DNA of 7,091 nucleotides from an uncultured Opitutales bacterium (GCA_900545715.1 URAJ01000063.1:1-7091), one strand, 5' to 3'. Counted from the first letter of the stretch, positions 1-6,713 are shown. The notes: generated by a model not told the origin, from the sequence alone. A program made the numbers and translations.

Positions 1-93
1 CAATGCTTTACATACCTTACGCCCAGAACACGACAACTTGGCGATTACCTCTTTTGCAACCGTCAATTGCCGCTCTGGGCTTAGAAGTTTTTT
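1..93 (-). CDS. IS3-family transposase OrfB, N-terminal fragment read by -1 frameshift (partial)
   Basis: Shifting -1 at the A-rich heptamer gives an open frame from 93 to the window edge: KKLLSPERQLTVAKEVIAKL and on through SCSGRKVCKAL. This resembles the start of IS3-family OrfB proteins (L-[ST]-P-x-x-[RK]...A...L...S.R..C..L), the short helical region before the rve/DDE integrase core. No ATG with a ribosome binding site is seen in this frame here, so it is probably made only as an OrfAB fusion, the active transposase. The DDE catalytic residues are outside the window, so activity cannot be judged. Confidence 0.75.
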
Positions 94-344
94 CTTGCCG
101 CTATATCCAATGCCCGAACCTGCAAGCTCAGTTCGGCAATCATCTTCTTTAGCTCCGTGTTTTCCTTTTCAAGGGCTTTGAGCCTTAAGGCTTCTTGTAC
201 GTCCATTCCTTGGTACTTGCATCTCCAACGATAAAATGTTTGCTGGCTGATGTTGTACTTCTGCAGAACTTCCGTCTTACTTCCGGATAACTCGTATTCC
301 CTTAGTATCTTTATTATCTGCTCTACGCTGAATCTTGATTTCAT
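81..344 (-). CDS. IS3-family transposase OrfA (helix-turn-helix, leucine zipper)
   Basis: An 87-residue protein of the usual OrfA length. Residues about 5-46 form the HTH_Tnp_1 type DNA-binding domain (EQIIKILREYE, then YNISQQTFYRWRCKYQGM), which in this family recognises the IS ends. Residues 52-80 form a coiled coil with leucines exactly seven apart (L58, L65, L72, L79), the leucine zipper used for OrfA/OrfAB multimerisation. The ATG at 344-342 is preceded by AAAGGA at 355-350 with 5 bases of spacing, so the start is well supported. The frame ends at TAA 83-81, just after the slippery heptamer at 93-87. Translation normally ends here to give OrfA, a regulator, while a fraction of ribosomes shift into orfB. 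It appears intact. Confidence 0.9.
   Translation of the reverse strand: MKSRFSVEQIIKILREYELSGSKTEVLQKYNISQQTFYRWRCKYQGMDVQEALRLKALEKENTELKKMIAELSLQVRALDIAARKNF
87..93 (-). promoter_or_regulatory. Programmed -1 frameshift slippery heptamer A-AAA-AAC with downstream stem
   Basis: On the minus strand the heptamer AAAAAAC lies in the orfA frame as AGA-AAA-AAC, the canonical X-XXY-YYZ arrangement. Six bases later a stem can form: GCCCAGA (80-74) pairs perfectly with TCTGGGC (27-21), enclosing about 46 bases. Heptamer, 6-base spacer and downstream structure are the three elements of IS3-family frameshifting, and the orfA stop (83-81) sits in the spacer. Heptamer and frame are seen directly; the role of the long-range stem is inferred. 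Confidence 0.75.
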
Positions 345-352
345 TTCGTTCC

Positions 353-389
353 TTTATGTGATTTTATGTCGGCTATTTTCTCACATAAA
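353..389. repeat. 9-bp perfect inverted repeat at the IS end, overlapping the orfA ribosome binding site
   Basis: TTTATGTGA (353-361) and TCACATAAA (381-389) are exact reverse complements separated by 19 bases. In a minus-strand transcript they could form a hairpin whose 3' arm ends in the AAA of the AAAGGA ribosome binding site of orfA (355-350). A second partial copy, TTTATGT (363-369), lies in the loop. The repeat spans the predicted outer boundary of the IS, so part of one arm may be flanking host DNA. Confidence 0.5.
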
Positions 390-529
390 CTGGCTCGCCG
401 TCAAGGGGCACGCGCACGCTTCGTACATAAGTTAGATTTTTTTAACTATTTTCTTGATTTTCATGCACACGACCAAAGACTTGGAATAAAGTTTGGACGA
501 ATAAATTCAAAAACAGGAGAAATAATTAT
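390..529. other. Leader between the IS end and the permease gene; no riboswitch recognised
   Basis: About 140 bases of AT-rich sequence with a GC-rich patch at 391-420. Metal and cobalamin uptake genes often carry cobalamin or NiCo riboswitches here, but I see no B12-box-like motif and no convincing paired architecture. The only local structure is a weak 5-bp inverted repeat (AGTTA 430-434 with TAACT 443-447). No confident -35/-10 pair was found. The segment ends with a good ribosome binding site. Confidence 0.4.
515..520 (+). promoter_or_regulatory. Ribosome binding site of the cobalt/nickel permease gene
   Basis: AGGAGA lies 9 bases before the ATG at 530. It fixes the start and so places Met1-His2-Ile3-Pro4 at the N-terminus, which matters because these residues form the metal site in this family. 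Confidence 0.75.
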
Positions 530-1432
530 ATGCACATACCCTCAGAGATGCTCTCAGGAACGGTTTGCCCTTTAACCGCCACAATAGCTGCCGTAGGAAT
601 TGGGGCATCAATATATATGTTGTCAAGTGGAGCACGAGAGATACCTTCACCATTAAAATTCTCCCTTACAAGCGCTGCGGTATTCGCTGTGCAAATGTTA
701 AACTATCCTATATGGGACGGAATTTCAGGGCACCTTATAGGCGGGATATTTGCAGCTGCAATATTGGGTGTTCCTGCCGCGGTGTTATCAATGTCTATAG
801 TATTGCTACTTCAGACACTACTATTTGCAGATGGCGGAATTCTAATGTTGGGAGCAAACATTGTGAACATGGCTCTTATCGGAACTGGCATAGGAGGCCT
901 CGCAAGAAATATACTTGCCAAAAATGGGATAGGAGCGAAGGCTTCCATAGCAATAGCCGCATTTGTTTCAGTAGAATTGGCAGCATTTTCCCTATGTATA
1001 GAACTATATTCCTCCGAAAAGGGCAATGCTGAAGTATTCGGCACTCTGCTTGGAATACATGGCGTTCTTGGAATCATTGAAGCAACGGCTACTATAATGC
1101 TTTTAAGCCTTGTACAAGCAGACGAGAAAGAGTCCGCCCGTTCTAAGCGTACAATTTATGCGCTTGGTGGCATAGTTATTACAGCCTTGGTGCTTTCGCC
1201 GCTTGCATCGGCATTTCCGGACGCTTTTGAGTGGACAATGAAGAATTTTTCGCTACTTCCAGACGCTCCCAACTTTACTGGCGCTCCGTTTGCCGACTAC
1301 TCTGTGACGGCGATTTCCTCAGAGATTCTCTCCGGGCTATCCGCAGCTATAATAGGGATAGCATGCACGACGGCATTAACATTGGCAACCGGCATACTAT
1401 TATCCTTTTGCCGCAGGGGAACCGCCCAATAA
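530..1432 (+). CDS. Energy-coupling factor cobalt/nickel transporter S-component, CbiM/NikM type with C-terminal N-like domain
   Basis: A 300-residue membrane protein, the substrate-binding (S) component of ECF-type Co2+/Ni2+ uptake transporters. It begins MHIP; in NikM structures the N-terminal amine, His2 and a later His bind the metal. The second His is present at residue 68 in SGHLIGG. Other CbiM hallmarks are QMLNYPI (55-61), LLQTLLFADGG (93-103) and GANIVNM (108-114). Hydrophobic segments lie at about 13-32, 43-58, 66-98, 108-124, 135-157, 170-194, 208-226 and 265-293. Residues about 221-290 (SPLASAFPDAFEW, FADY, then a last helix) resemble the CbiN/NikN PDGLE domain, so this is an M-N fusion as in NikMN. 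Residues 5-6 are SE rather than the common DG. No CbiQ/NikQ or ATPase CbiO/NikO gene is adjacent: upstream is an IS end and downstream a convergent gene. Cobalt and nickel cannot be told apart from sequence alone. Confidence 0.85.
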   Translation: MHIPSEMLSGTVCPLTATIAAVGIGASIYMLSSGAREIPSPLKFSLTSAAVFAVQMLNYPIWDGISGHLIGGIFAAAILGVPAAVLSMSIVLLLQTLLFADGGILMLGANIVNMALIGTGIGGLARNILAKNGIGAKASIAIAAFVSVELAAFSLCIELYSSEKGNAEVFGTLLGIHGVLGIIEATATIMLLSLVQADEKESARSKRTIYALGGIVITALVLSPLASAFPDAFEWTMKNFSLLPDAPNFTGAPFADYSVTAISSEILSGLSAAIIGIACTTALTLATGILLSFCRRGTAQ

Positions 1433-1437
1433 CATAA

Positions 1438-1477
1438 GCGTCAAAAAAACTAAGATTCAGAAGTGAGTTTTCGACGC
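1438..1477. terminator. Imperfect stem-loop between convergent genes, possible bidirectional terminator
   Basis: In the 56-base gap between the permease stop and the convergent glycosyltransferase stop, GCGTC (1438-1442) plus the end of an A7-C run can pair with GTTTT (1467-1471) plus GACGC (1473-1477), around an internal bulge and a loop of about 16 bases. The A-run on one strand and T-run on the other would suit termination in either direction, but the hairpin is weak and lacks a downstream U-tract. Confidence 0.25.
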
Positions 1478-1488
1478 GAATCCTCTGA

Positions 1489-2598
1489 TTATTTTGATTC
1501 AGCTCCAATGACGCGCTTGTTATAGGCGTATTCAACGGCTTTCCAGAGCCCGTCAACCATATTTGACGGTTTTCTGAAGCGGTCATAGAAATTTTTTGCG
1601 GACTTTCCAATATTTATGAATCTTTCTGGGCGATCCGCCAATTCGGCGAGGAAATCTCCGATTCCATAATTCTCAGAAAACAATATACCAGTTTGCCCGT
1701 GCACGATATCGAAGCGTTCTCCGCCGGTAAACGAGTCTGAATTTGTGGCAAAGCATACGCCGTATCCCATGGATTCTTGAACGGCGAGCCCAGCCTGGCA
1801 CGGCGACACACATGCTATCGCCCGAGCAAAATATTCCGCTTTTTTGTCAATATCATAGACGGCCCCTCGAAGAAAAATCTTATCCGACAGTTTATTTTCC
1901 CGTATCCATTTTTCTACATTTGCGAATTCGCTTCCCGCGCCTATTATATCCAGCCTCGGAAGTTTCTTATATGCGCCTACCCTCTTATAGACATTTAACA
2001 AGGTTCCAAGACCTTTCTGAGGATACAGTGAGCCGATAAAAAGAATGGAATCTTTCTCCAAATCGCTCGGGACAGAATCGGCTACGGCGACAGTATTGTT
2101 GGCAACGAACATTTTTGCGGGGTCTATGCCCATCTTTTCGTACTTAAGTTTGGGATAGTCCGTATAAAACACAATGCTGTCGGCCATATTGAATATGGTT
2201 TTGCGGAGAAAATCCCAATTCTTCTGGACGTCGTATTTTTTTGTGTAAGAGGCGGAGACGCCGAGAGACCATATTGTAAACCCATATTTGCGAAACGGAT
2301 TTGCCCCCAGCGCCATAAACGATAAATATGCTATATTGCCCATCGACAACACTGCGTCAAAATCGCGCGCAAGCGAAAACATATTCCGTTTCTGAATCGA
2401 AAATTTTCCGAAAAAGCTCCATTCCGGGATATATAGAATTTTGAAATTTACCCCTTCCAATTTTTCGACTTCCGATTTGTCGCTTGAATAAGCCACCGTA
2501 AGTTCGCAACGTTCGGCTAAGCCGTTGAATATTGGAACCCTATACGGCTTTATCGTATTTTGTAGCAATAACAGCTTTAGTTTTCGCCCGTCCGACAT
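1489..2598 (-). CDS. Glycosyltransferase, GT4-like (GT-B fold)
   Basis: A 369-residue cytoplasmic enzyme likely to transfer a sugar from a nucleotide-sugar onto a surface polysaccharide or lipid-linked precursor; donor and acceptor are unknown. The N-terminal Rossmann half opens with KLKLLLLQNTIKPYRVPIFN (7-26). The C-terminal donor-binding half has FIGSLYPQKGL (187-197), LDIIGAGSE (216-224) and SPCQAGLAVQESMGYG (265-280), matching the GT4 core FVGRL..KG / IIGxG / EGFGLPxLEAMAxG. In the E-x7-E motif the second Glu (E275) is kept but the first position is Cys267. The frame stays open upstream to an ATG at 2676, but that would overlap the end of valS by 55 bases and add an unrelated N-terminus. 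The ATG at 2598 begins at the family's natural start, although its ribosome binding site (GGTGGA, very close) is poor. It starts 23 bases after valS on the same strand, so co-transcription is likely. Confidence 0.83.
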   Translation of the reverse strand: MSDGRKLKLLLLQNTIKPYRVPIFNGLAERCELTVAYSSDKSEVEKLEGVNFKILYIPEWSFFGKFSIQKRNMFSLARDFDAVLSMGNIAYLSFMALGANPFRKYGFTIWSLGVSASYTKKYDVQKNWDFLRKTIFNMADSIVFYTDYPKLKYEKMGIDPAKMFVANNTVAVADSVPSDLEKDSILFIGSLYPQKGLGTLLNVYKRVGAYKKLPRLDIIGAGSEFANVEKWIRENKLSDKIFLRGAVYDIDKKAEYFARAIACVSPCQAGLAVQESMGYGVCFATNSDSFTGGERFDIVHGQTGILFSENYGIGDFLAELADRPERFINIGKSAKNFYDRFRKPSNMVDGLWKAVEYAYNKRVIGAESK

Positions 2599-2621
2599 TT
2601 TCCACCAATAAAAAATTACCC

Positions 2622-5324
2622 TTATTTTCCAAAGGTGCGCAATAGTTTTAACACCTCGTCGAGCTTGGCTTGGCAATCGTCGAGCTGGCGCTTTGCGCCG
2701 TCGATGACTTTCTGTGGAGCCTTGGACACAAAGTCCGCGTTTGCCAATCTCGACTTTGCCGATTCTATCGCCGTAGAGAGTTTTTCGCGCTCTTTTTCCA
2801 AGCGGGCTATCTCCGCTCCGGAATCCGTCTTGATTATGTCCAGATATACCGCTCCGAGTTCGGAGAGGGCCACGGGAGCGTCCAAAGGCGCATCCACGGT
2901 TTCAAGGCACTCGGCTCTCACAAGTTTCTTCAGTTTGTCGAAAGATGTTTCAAACAACATTTTTGACGCGGGATTGGCGGGAACAAGAGAAAATTTGGAA
3001 TCTTTCGAATTCGCCTTTCCGCACTGCGCCTTTAGGGAACGGGCCTTCACAACGAAATCTTTGAGGGCGTTTATCTGCGCCGCGGCGAATTCGTCCACCG
3101 ACAATCCGCAATCTTTAAGAGTTTCAACAAAGGACGGATTTACATTCTGTATAAATTCTCCATCTCGGCCGTATCCCATTAGGTGCCACAATTCCTCTGT
3201 AATAAAAGGAGTAAACGGATGCAGGAGAAGCAGAATCTGCCTTATGCACAAATCCTGAACCGCCAGAACCGTTTCCTTTTGGGAAGCATCTGACAGCCTT
3301 GCCTTCGACACTTCAAGATACCAACCGCAGAAATCGTTCCAGAAGAACGAATACACTCCCTGGGTTATTGAGTTGAACTGATAAGAGGCGTAATCCGAAT
3401 CCACTTTTGCGGCGCATTTAGATAGGCTCGACAATATCGCGTGGTCGTCGGGATCGAGCTTTGATGAGTCAATCCTGCCTATTATTTTTTCGGCAGAGGA
3501 ATTGTCGCCCAATCCTCCGTTCATTTGGCGGAATCTGCAAGCATTCCAAAGTTTGTTGCAGAAGTTGCGGCCAAGTTCCACGCGGCTCTCGTCAAACAGG
3601 ATATCCTGCCCTTGCGGGGCACAGTTCATGACCCCGAAGCGAAGGCCGTCAGCCCCATATTTTGCTATAATTTCAAGGGGATCAGGAGAATTGCCGAGAC
3701 TCTTAGACATTTTTCTCCCCTGCATATCCCTAATTATGCCCGTAAAATAAACGTTTTTGAACGGTATTCTATCCGCCATATCGCCTGGCAGGAATTCAAG
3801 GCCTGCCATTATCATTCGGGCGACCCAGAAGAATATTATATCAGGCCCGGTGACCAAATCCGACGTCGGATAGAACGCCGACATCTGCAGCCTATCCATT
3901 TCAGCCTTATCCGGCCAACCCTGAGTGGCAAACGGCCAGAGCCACGAACTTGCCCAAGTGTCGAGAGAATCTTCGTCCTGAATCCAATTCTCCGGATCGG
4001 AAGGGGCGTCAACTCCTACATAGACCTCTTCCGGATTATTTATATCGGGATTCTCCACACCCTTGCGATACCATACCGGAATGCGATGCCCCCACCATAT
4101 CTGACGGCTTATGCACCAATCGCGTATATTGTCGAGCCAATGCACATAGGTTTTTTCCCAACGCTGCGGCCAAAATTTTATGGCTCCCGATTCCACTGAC
4201 TGCTTGGCCTCGGCGATTTTCGGATAGCGCATAAACCACTGGTCGGAAAGGCGCGGTTCTATGGGCACACCGCCCCTCTCTGAAAATCCAACGTTGTTCT
4301 CGTAATCTTCCACGGACACGAGCTGCCCCATTTCATCGAGTTTCTTTACAGCCAATTCGCGCGCGACAAAACGATCCTTTCCGCAAAATTCCGGCCCGGC
4401 GAGTTCGTTCATTGTGCCGTCGGGATTCATCACGTCTATTACCGGCAGATTGTGTCTCAGGCCTATTTCAAAGTCTGCTGGGTCGTGGGCAGGGGTGACT
4501 TTCAGAACTCCAGTCCCAAACTTCATGTCCACATACTCGTCGCCTATTATCGGTATTCTGGCTTGAGGAAATGGACGCAGCGCAAAACTTCCTATGAGAT
4601 CCGCATAGCGCGGGTCATTAGGATTCACGGCTACGGCCGTATCTCCCATAATAGTTTCGGGGCGGGTGGTCGATATCTCGAGAAATGTTCCGCGCTTATC
4701 GGCAAGCTCGTACCGCATTTTATACAGCTTGCTCTTCTGAGGCTTCATTATAACCTCTTCATCGGAGAGCGCAGTCAGATTTACCGGGCACCAATTCACC
4801 ATGCGTTTACCGCGATAAATATAGCCTTCTTTAAAAAGTTTCACAAAAGCGGTCAGGACGGCTTTTGAATAGCTGTCGTCGAGGGTATGGACAAGCCTGT
4901 CCCAATCGCACGAGGCTCCAAGCTTTTTGAGCTGTTCTATAATTATGCCGCCATGTTTGTCGCGCCATGCCTTTGCTCTTTCGATAAATTTGTCCCTGCC
5001 GAGTTCGCGGGCGGAAGTTCCCTCCTTGCGCAAGGCCGCGTCGACTTTTGACTGCGTGGCTACTCCGGCATGGTCCGTACCCGGAATCCATACGGCGTTT
5101 TTACCCATCTGGCGGGCGCGCCGAATGAGAATATCCTGTATCGTATTGTTCAGGACGTGTCCCATCGTCAAAACACCTGTGACATTCGGAGGCGGAATGA
5201 CTATAGAATATGCGTTCTTTGGGTCGGCGTCGGGACGCGCTTTAAAGCATCCTGATTCCAACCAGGTCTTATACCATTTGTCCTCCACAGTGGAAGGTTC
5301 GTAAGCTTTAGGAATATCGCTCAT
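2622..5324 (-). CDS. valS: Valine--tRNA ligase (ValRS), class I aminoacyl-tRNA synthetase
   Basis: A 900-residue cytoplasmic enzyme that charges tRNA-Val with valine using ATP. In order: N-terminal YEPSTVEDKWYKTW (8-21); the HIGH-equivalent PPPNVTGVLTMGH (44-56); PGTDHAGVATQ (81-91); the CP1 editing domain, about 195-345, with TTRPET (219-224) and TGVLKVTPAHDPADFE (271-286), which removes mischarged threonine; the core motifs WCISRQIWWGHRIP (403-416) and KMSKS (538-542); an anticodon-binding helical domain with FWNDFCGWYLEVSK and HPFTPFITEELW; and a C-terminal coiled-coil arm (about 838-900) that clamps the tRNA. Length fits the bacterial family (E. coli 951). The frame is open further upstream, with ATGs at 5363 and 5393, but a promoter-like -10 at 5367-5362 overlaps the first and the -35 lies just inside the second, so MSDIPKAYEP at 5324 is preferred although it lacks a clear Shine-Dalgarno. 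No lesion seen. Confidence 0.95.
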   Translation of the reverse strand: MSDIPKAYEPSTVEDKWYKTWLESGCFKARPDADPKNAYSIVIPPPNVTGVLTMGHVLNNTIQDILIRRARQMGKNAVWIPGTDHAGVATQSKVDAALRKEGTSARELGRDKFIERAKAWRDKHGGIIIEQLKKLGASCDWDRLVHTLDDSYSKAVLTAFVKLFKEGYIYRGKRMVNWCPVNLTALSDEEVIMKPQKSKLYKMRYELADKRGTFLEISTTRPETIMGDTAVAVNPNDPRYADLIGSFALRPFPQARIPIIGDEYVDMKFGTGVLKVTPAHDPADFEIGLRHNLPVIDVMNPDGTMNELAGPEFCGKDRFVARELAVKKLDEMGQLVSVEDYENNVGFSERGGVPIEPRLSDQWFMRYPKIAEAKQSVESGAIKFWPQRWEKTYVHWLDNIRDWCISRQIWWGHRIPVWYRKGVENPDINNPEEVYVGVDAPSDPENWIQDEDSLDTWASSWLWPFATQGWPDKAEMDRLQMSAFYPTSDLVTGPDIIFFWVARMIMAGLEFLPGDMADRIPFKNVYFTGIIRDMQGRKMSKSLGNSPDPLEIIAKYGADGLRFGVMNCAPQGQDILFDESRVELGRNFCNKLWNACRFRQMNGGLGDNSSAEKIIGRIDSSKLDPDDHAILSSLSKCAAKVDSDYASYQFNSITQGVYSFFWNDFCGWYLEVSKARLSDASQKETVLAVQDLCIRQILLLLHPFTPFITEELWHLMGYGRDGEFIQNVNPSFVETLKDCGLSVDEFAAAQINALKDFVVKARSLKAQCGKANSKDSKFSLVPANPASKMLFETSFDKLKKLVRAECLETVDAPLDAPVALSELGAVYLDIIKTDSGAEIARLEKEREKLSTAIESAKSRLANADFVSKAPQKVIDGAKRQLDDCQAKLDEVLKLLRTFGK

Positions 5325-5361
5325 TTTGATTCTGAAAAATTGCCGCGTAAAATAAACTTCC

Positions 5362-5389
5362 ATAATTTGCCGACGGCCTTTTATGTCAA
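5362..5389 (-). promoter_or_regulatory. Putative sigma-70 type promoter for valS
   Basis: On the minus strand a perfect -35 TTGACA (5389-5384) is followed after 16 bases by AATTAT (5367-5362), matching TATAAT at 4 of 6 positions. Transcription would begin near 5355, leaving a leader of about 30 bases before the ATG at 5324. The position also argues against longer N-terminal starts for ValRS. No T-box or other leader structure is visible. Confidence 0.5.
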
Positions 5390-5402
5390 ACATTTAGTGA
5401 TA

Positions 5403-5413
5403 ATTCTGAGAAT
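5403..5413. repeat. Short palindrome in the valS/glycosyltransferase divergent region
   Basis: ATTCTGAGAAT is a perfect 5-bp inverted repeat around one central base. It lies upstream of the valS -35 and about 50 bases before the divergent gene. A similar half (ATTCTGA followed by AAA) occurs at 5329-5337 just before the valS start. It could be an operator, but such short palindromes also arise by chance. Confidence 0.2.
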
Positions 5414-5450
5414 CCGCCCCCTCCAAAAAAAGTATTGCACTACGACTCTT

Positions 5451-5455
5451 AAAGG
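5451..5455 (+). promoter_or_regulatory. Ribosome binding site deciding the start of the second glycosyltransferase
   Basis: AAAGG lies 9 bases before the ATG at 5465. The alternative ATG at 5495, where homologues usually begin (MKVIQINTVGNYGSTG), has no Shine-Dalgarno at a proper distance; the nearest purine run, GAGG at 5473-5476, is 18 bases away. The site therefore favours the longer start. Confidence 0.5.
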
Positions 5456-5464
5456 CTTGTTTTA

Positions 5465-6706
5465 ATGCAAAAGAGGCTTTTAGCAAATTTCCAGATGAAG
5501 GTAATACAAATCAATACGGTTGGAAACTACGGCTCTACGGGGAGAATCGCCGAACAGATAGGAATTGCCGCAAGCGCCAGAGGCTGGAAGAGCTATATAG
5601 CATGCGCCCGCAAATTGAGGCCGAGCGCGTCGGAAATAATAAAGTTATCGTCTCCGGTTCAGATAGCCTTCAACGGATTGTGGCAGCGGATTTTCGATAC
5701 AGACTCGCCAATATCAAAAATAGCCGTAAAAGAGCTTTCCGAGGCTATCATAAAAATATCCCCCGATATTATACACCTTCACAACACGCACGGATACTAT
5801 CTAAACAATCCCGAGCTCCTAAGATTTCTCTCATCGTACGGACGTCCCGTAATATGGACACTTCACGATTGCTGGGTTCTCACCGGGCATTGCTGTTATT
5901 TTGAGAGCTCCGGATGCCGGAAATGGAAAACGCTATGCGGAAATTGTCCGCAAAAGAAGGGGTATCCCGCAAGCTTCATTTGCGACTCTTCCCGACGCAA
6001 CCACAAGCTTAAGCAAGAACTTATAAATTCAATTCCAAACCTCACATTAGTTCCAGTCTCGCACTGGTTAAACGGTTTGCTGAAAGAATCCGCCCTGAAA
6101 GACATTCCATCGGAAGTCATACACAACGGCATAGATTTGGATACCTTTAAACCGACATATATAAAAGGATTTCTTGAAAAATATTCCATACCAAACAAAA
6201 AAATAATATTGTTTGTATCAAGCATTTGGGAGGAACGAAAAGGATTCAATCTGATAAGCAGGATTGCCTATCTATTGGGCGAGAAATACATTTGCGTTGT
6301 AGTGGGAGTAAACCGCAGACAAAAAGAATATTTGTCAAAATATGGCATAATAGGCGTCTCAAGAACGGAAAGTCCGGCTGATTTAGCCTCCTTATACACC
6401 GCCGTTTCCGTGTTTGCGAACCCGACTTTCGAGGACAACTATCCCACAGTAAACTTGGAATCTATCGCATGCGGAACCCCGGTAGTGACATTTAATTCCG
6501 GCGGGGCGTCTGAGACCATTCCCGACGGGGCGGGAATCGCCGTGCCGCGCGGAGATGTTGAAGCTATGGTTCAAAGCATAAAAAGATTGTCCTCAGAAGA
6601 ATCAGCCGAAACGGCGGGCAGGCTCCGGGGAATCGCCGAAAATAACTTTTCCGGGAAAATTGCCTGGAACAAATACATTGATATCTACGAAGAAAACCTG
6701 AGTTAG
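5465..6706 (+). CDS. Glycosyltransferase family 4 (WcaC-like, polysaccharide biosynthesis)
   Basis: A 413-residue GT-B glycosyltransferase, expected to act at the cytoplasmic face of the membrane in capsule or exopolysaccharide assembly. The N-terminal half has the glycine-rich INTVGNYGSTGRIAEQIG (16-33), IHLHNTHGYYLN (103-114) and WTLHDCWVLTGHC (131-143), followed by a cysteine cluster CRKWKTLCGNCP (151-162) typical of this subfamily. VPVSHWL (197-202) and VIHNGIDLDTF (218-228) lead into the donor-binding half with WEERKGF (255-261), NPTFEDNYPTVNLESIACGTPVV (319-341, the E-x7-E region) and FNSGGASE (343-350). Sugar specificity cannot be read from the sequence. Starts at 5465 (ribosome binding site) or 5495 (homology) differ by ten residues. 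It is divergent from valS and differs clearly from the glycosyltransferase at 1489-2598, so it is not a recent duplicate. It ends in TAG seven bases before the convergent stop of the next frame. Confidence 0.88.
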   Translation: MQKRLLANFQMKVIQINTVGNYGSTGRIAEQIGIAASARGWKSYIACARKLRPSASEIIKLSSPVQIAFNGLWQRIFDTDSPISKIAVKELSEAIIKISPDIIHLHNTHGYYLNNPELLRFLSSYGRPVIWTLHDCWVLTGHCCYFESSGCRKWKTLCGNCPQKKGYPASFICDSSRRNHKLKQELINSIPNLTLVPVSHWLNGLLKESALKDIPSEVIHNGIDLDTFKPTYIKGFLEKYSIPNKKIILFVSSIWEERKGFNLISRIAYLLGEKYICVVVGVNRRQKEYLSKYGIIGVSRTESPADLASLYTAVSVFANPTFEDNYPTVNLESIACGTPVVTFNSGGASETIPDGAGIAVPRGDVEAMVQSIKRLSSEESAETAGRLRGIAENNFSGKIAWNKYIDIYEENLS

Positions 6707-6713
6707 GAGTACA

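Larger units (their letters stand above)
1..385 (-). mobile_element. IS3-family insertion sequence, 5' (left-end) portion, cut by window edge
   Basis: A complete orfA, a -1 frameshift signal and the start of orfB on the minus strand define the promoter-proximal end of an IS3-family element. Only this end is in the window; the catalytic DDE part of orfB and the other terminal repeat lie left of base 1. The outer boundary is inferred: IS3-family ends usually begin with TG, and reading inward on the minus strand a plausible end starts with TGTGAG at about 385. Without the other end neither the terminal inverted repeats nor the target duplication can be confirmed, so the boundary may be off by several bases. 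Confidence 0.72.

Noticed and set aside
390..529. Cobalamin or NiCo riboswitch upstream of the permease
   Set aside because: I looked because of the gene's function, but saw no B12-box-like sequence and no convincing multi-stem architecture; only a weak 5-bp hairpin is present.
366..575. Plus-strand 69-residue frame running from the IS end into the permease gene
   Set aside because: It crosses the IS boundary, overlaps the strongly supported permease start in another frame, is low-complexity and basic, and has no ribosome binding site or recognisable domain.
565..1032. 155-residue plus-strand frame inside the permease gene
   Set aside because: It is the +2 shadow of the CbiM-type protein, with a composition rich in Arg, Cys and Ser and no domain.
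2599..2676. 26-residue N-terminal extension of the minus-strand glycosyltransferase
   Set aside because: It would overlap the valS 3' end, and the residues before MSDGRKLKLL do not resemble a glycosyltransferase start.
2635..4868. Long plus-strand frames (up to 224 residues) opposite valS
   Set aside because: They are antisense shadows of ValRS codons with no family resemblance, while the ValRS frame carries every expected motif.
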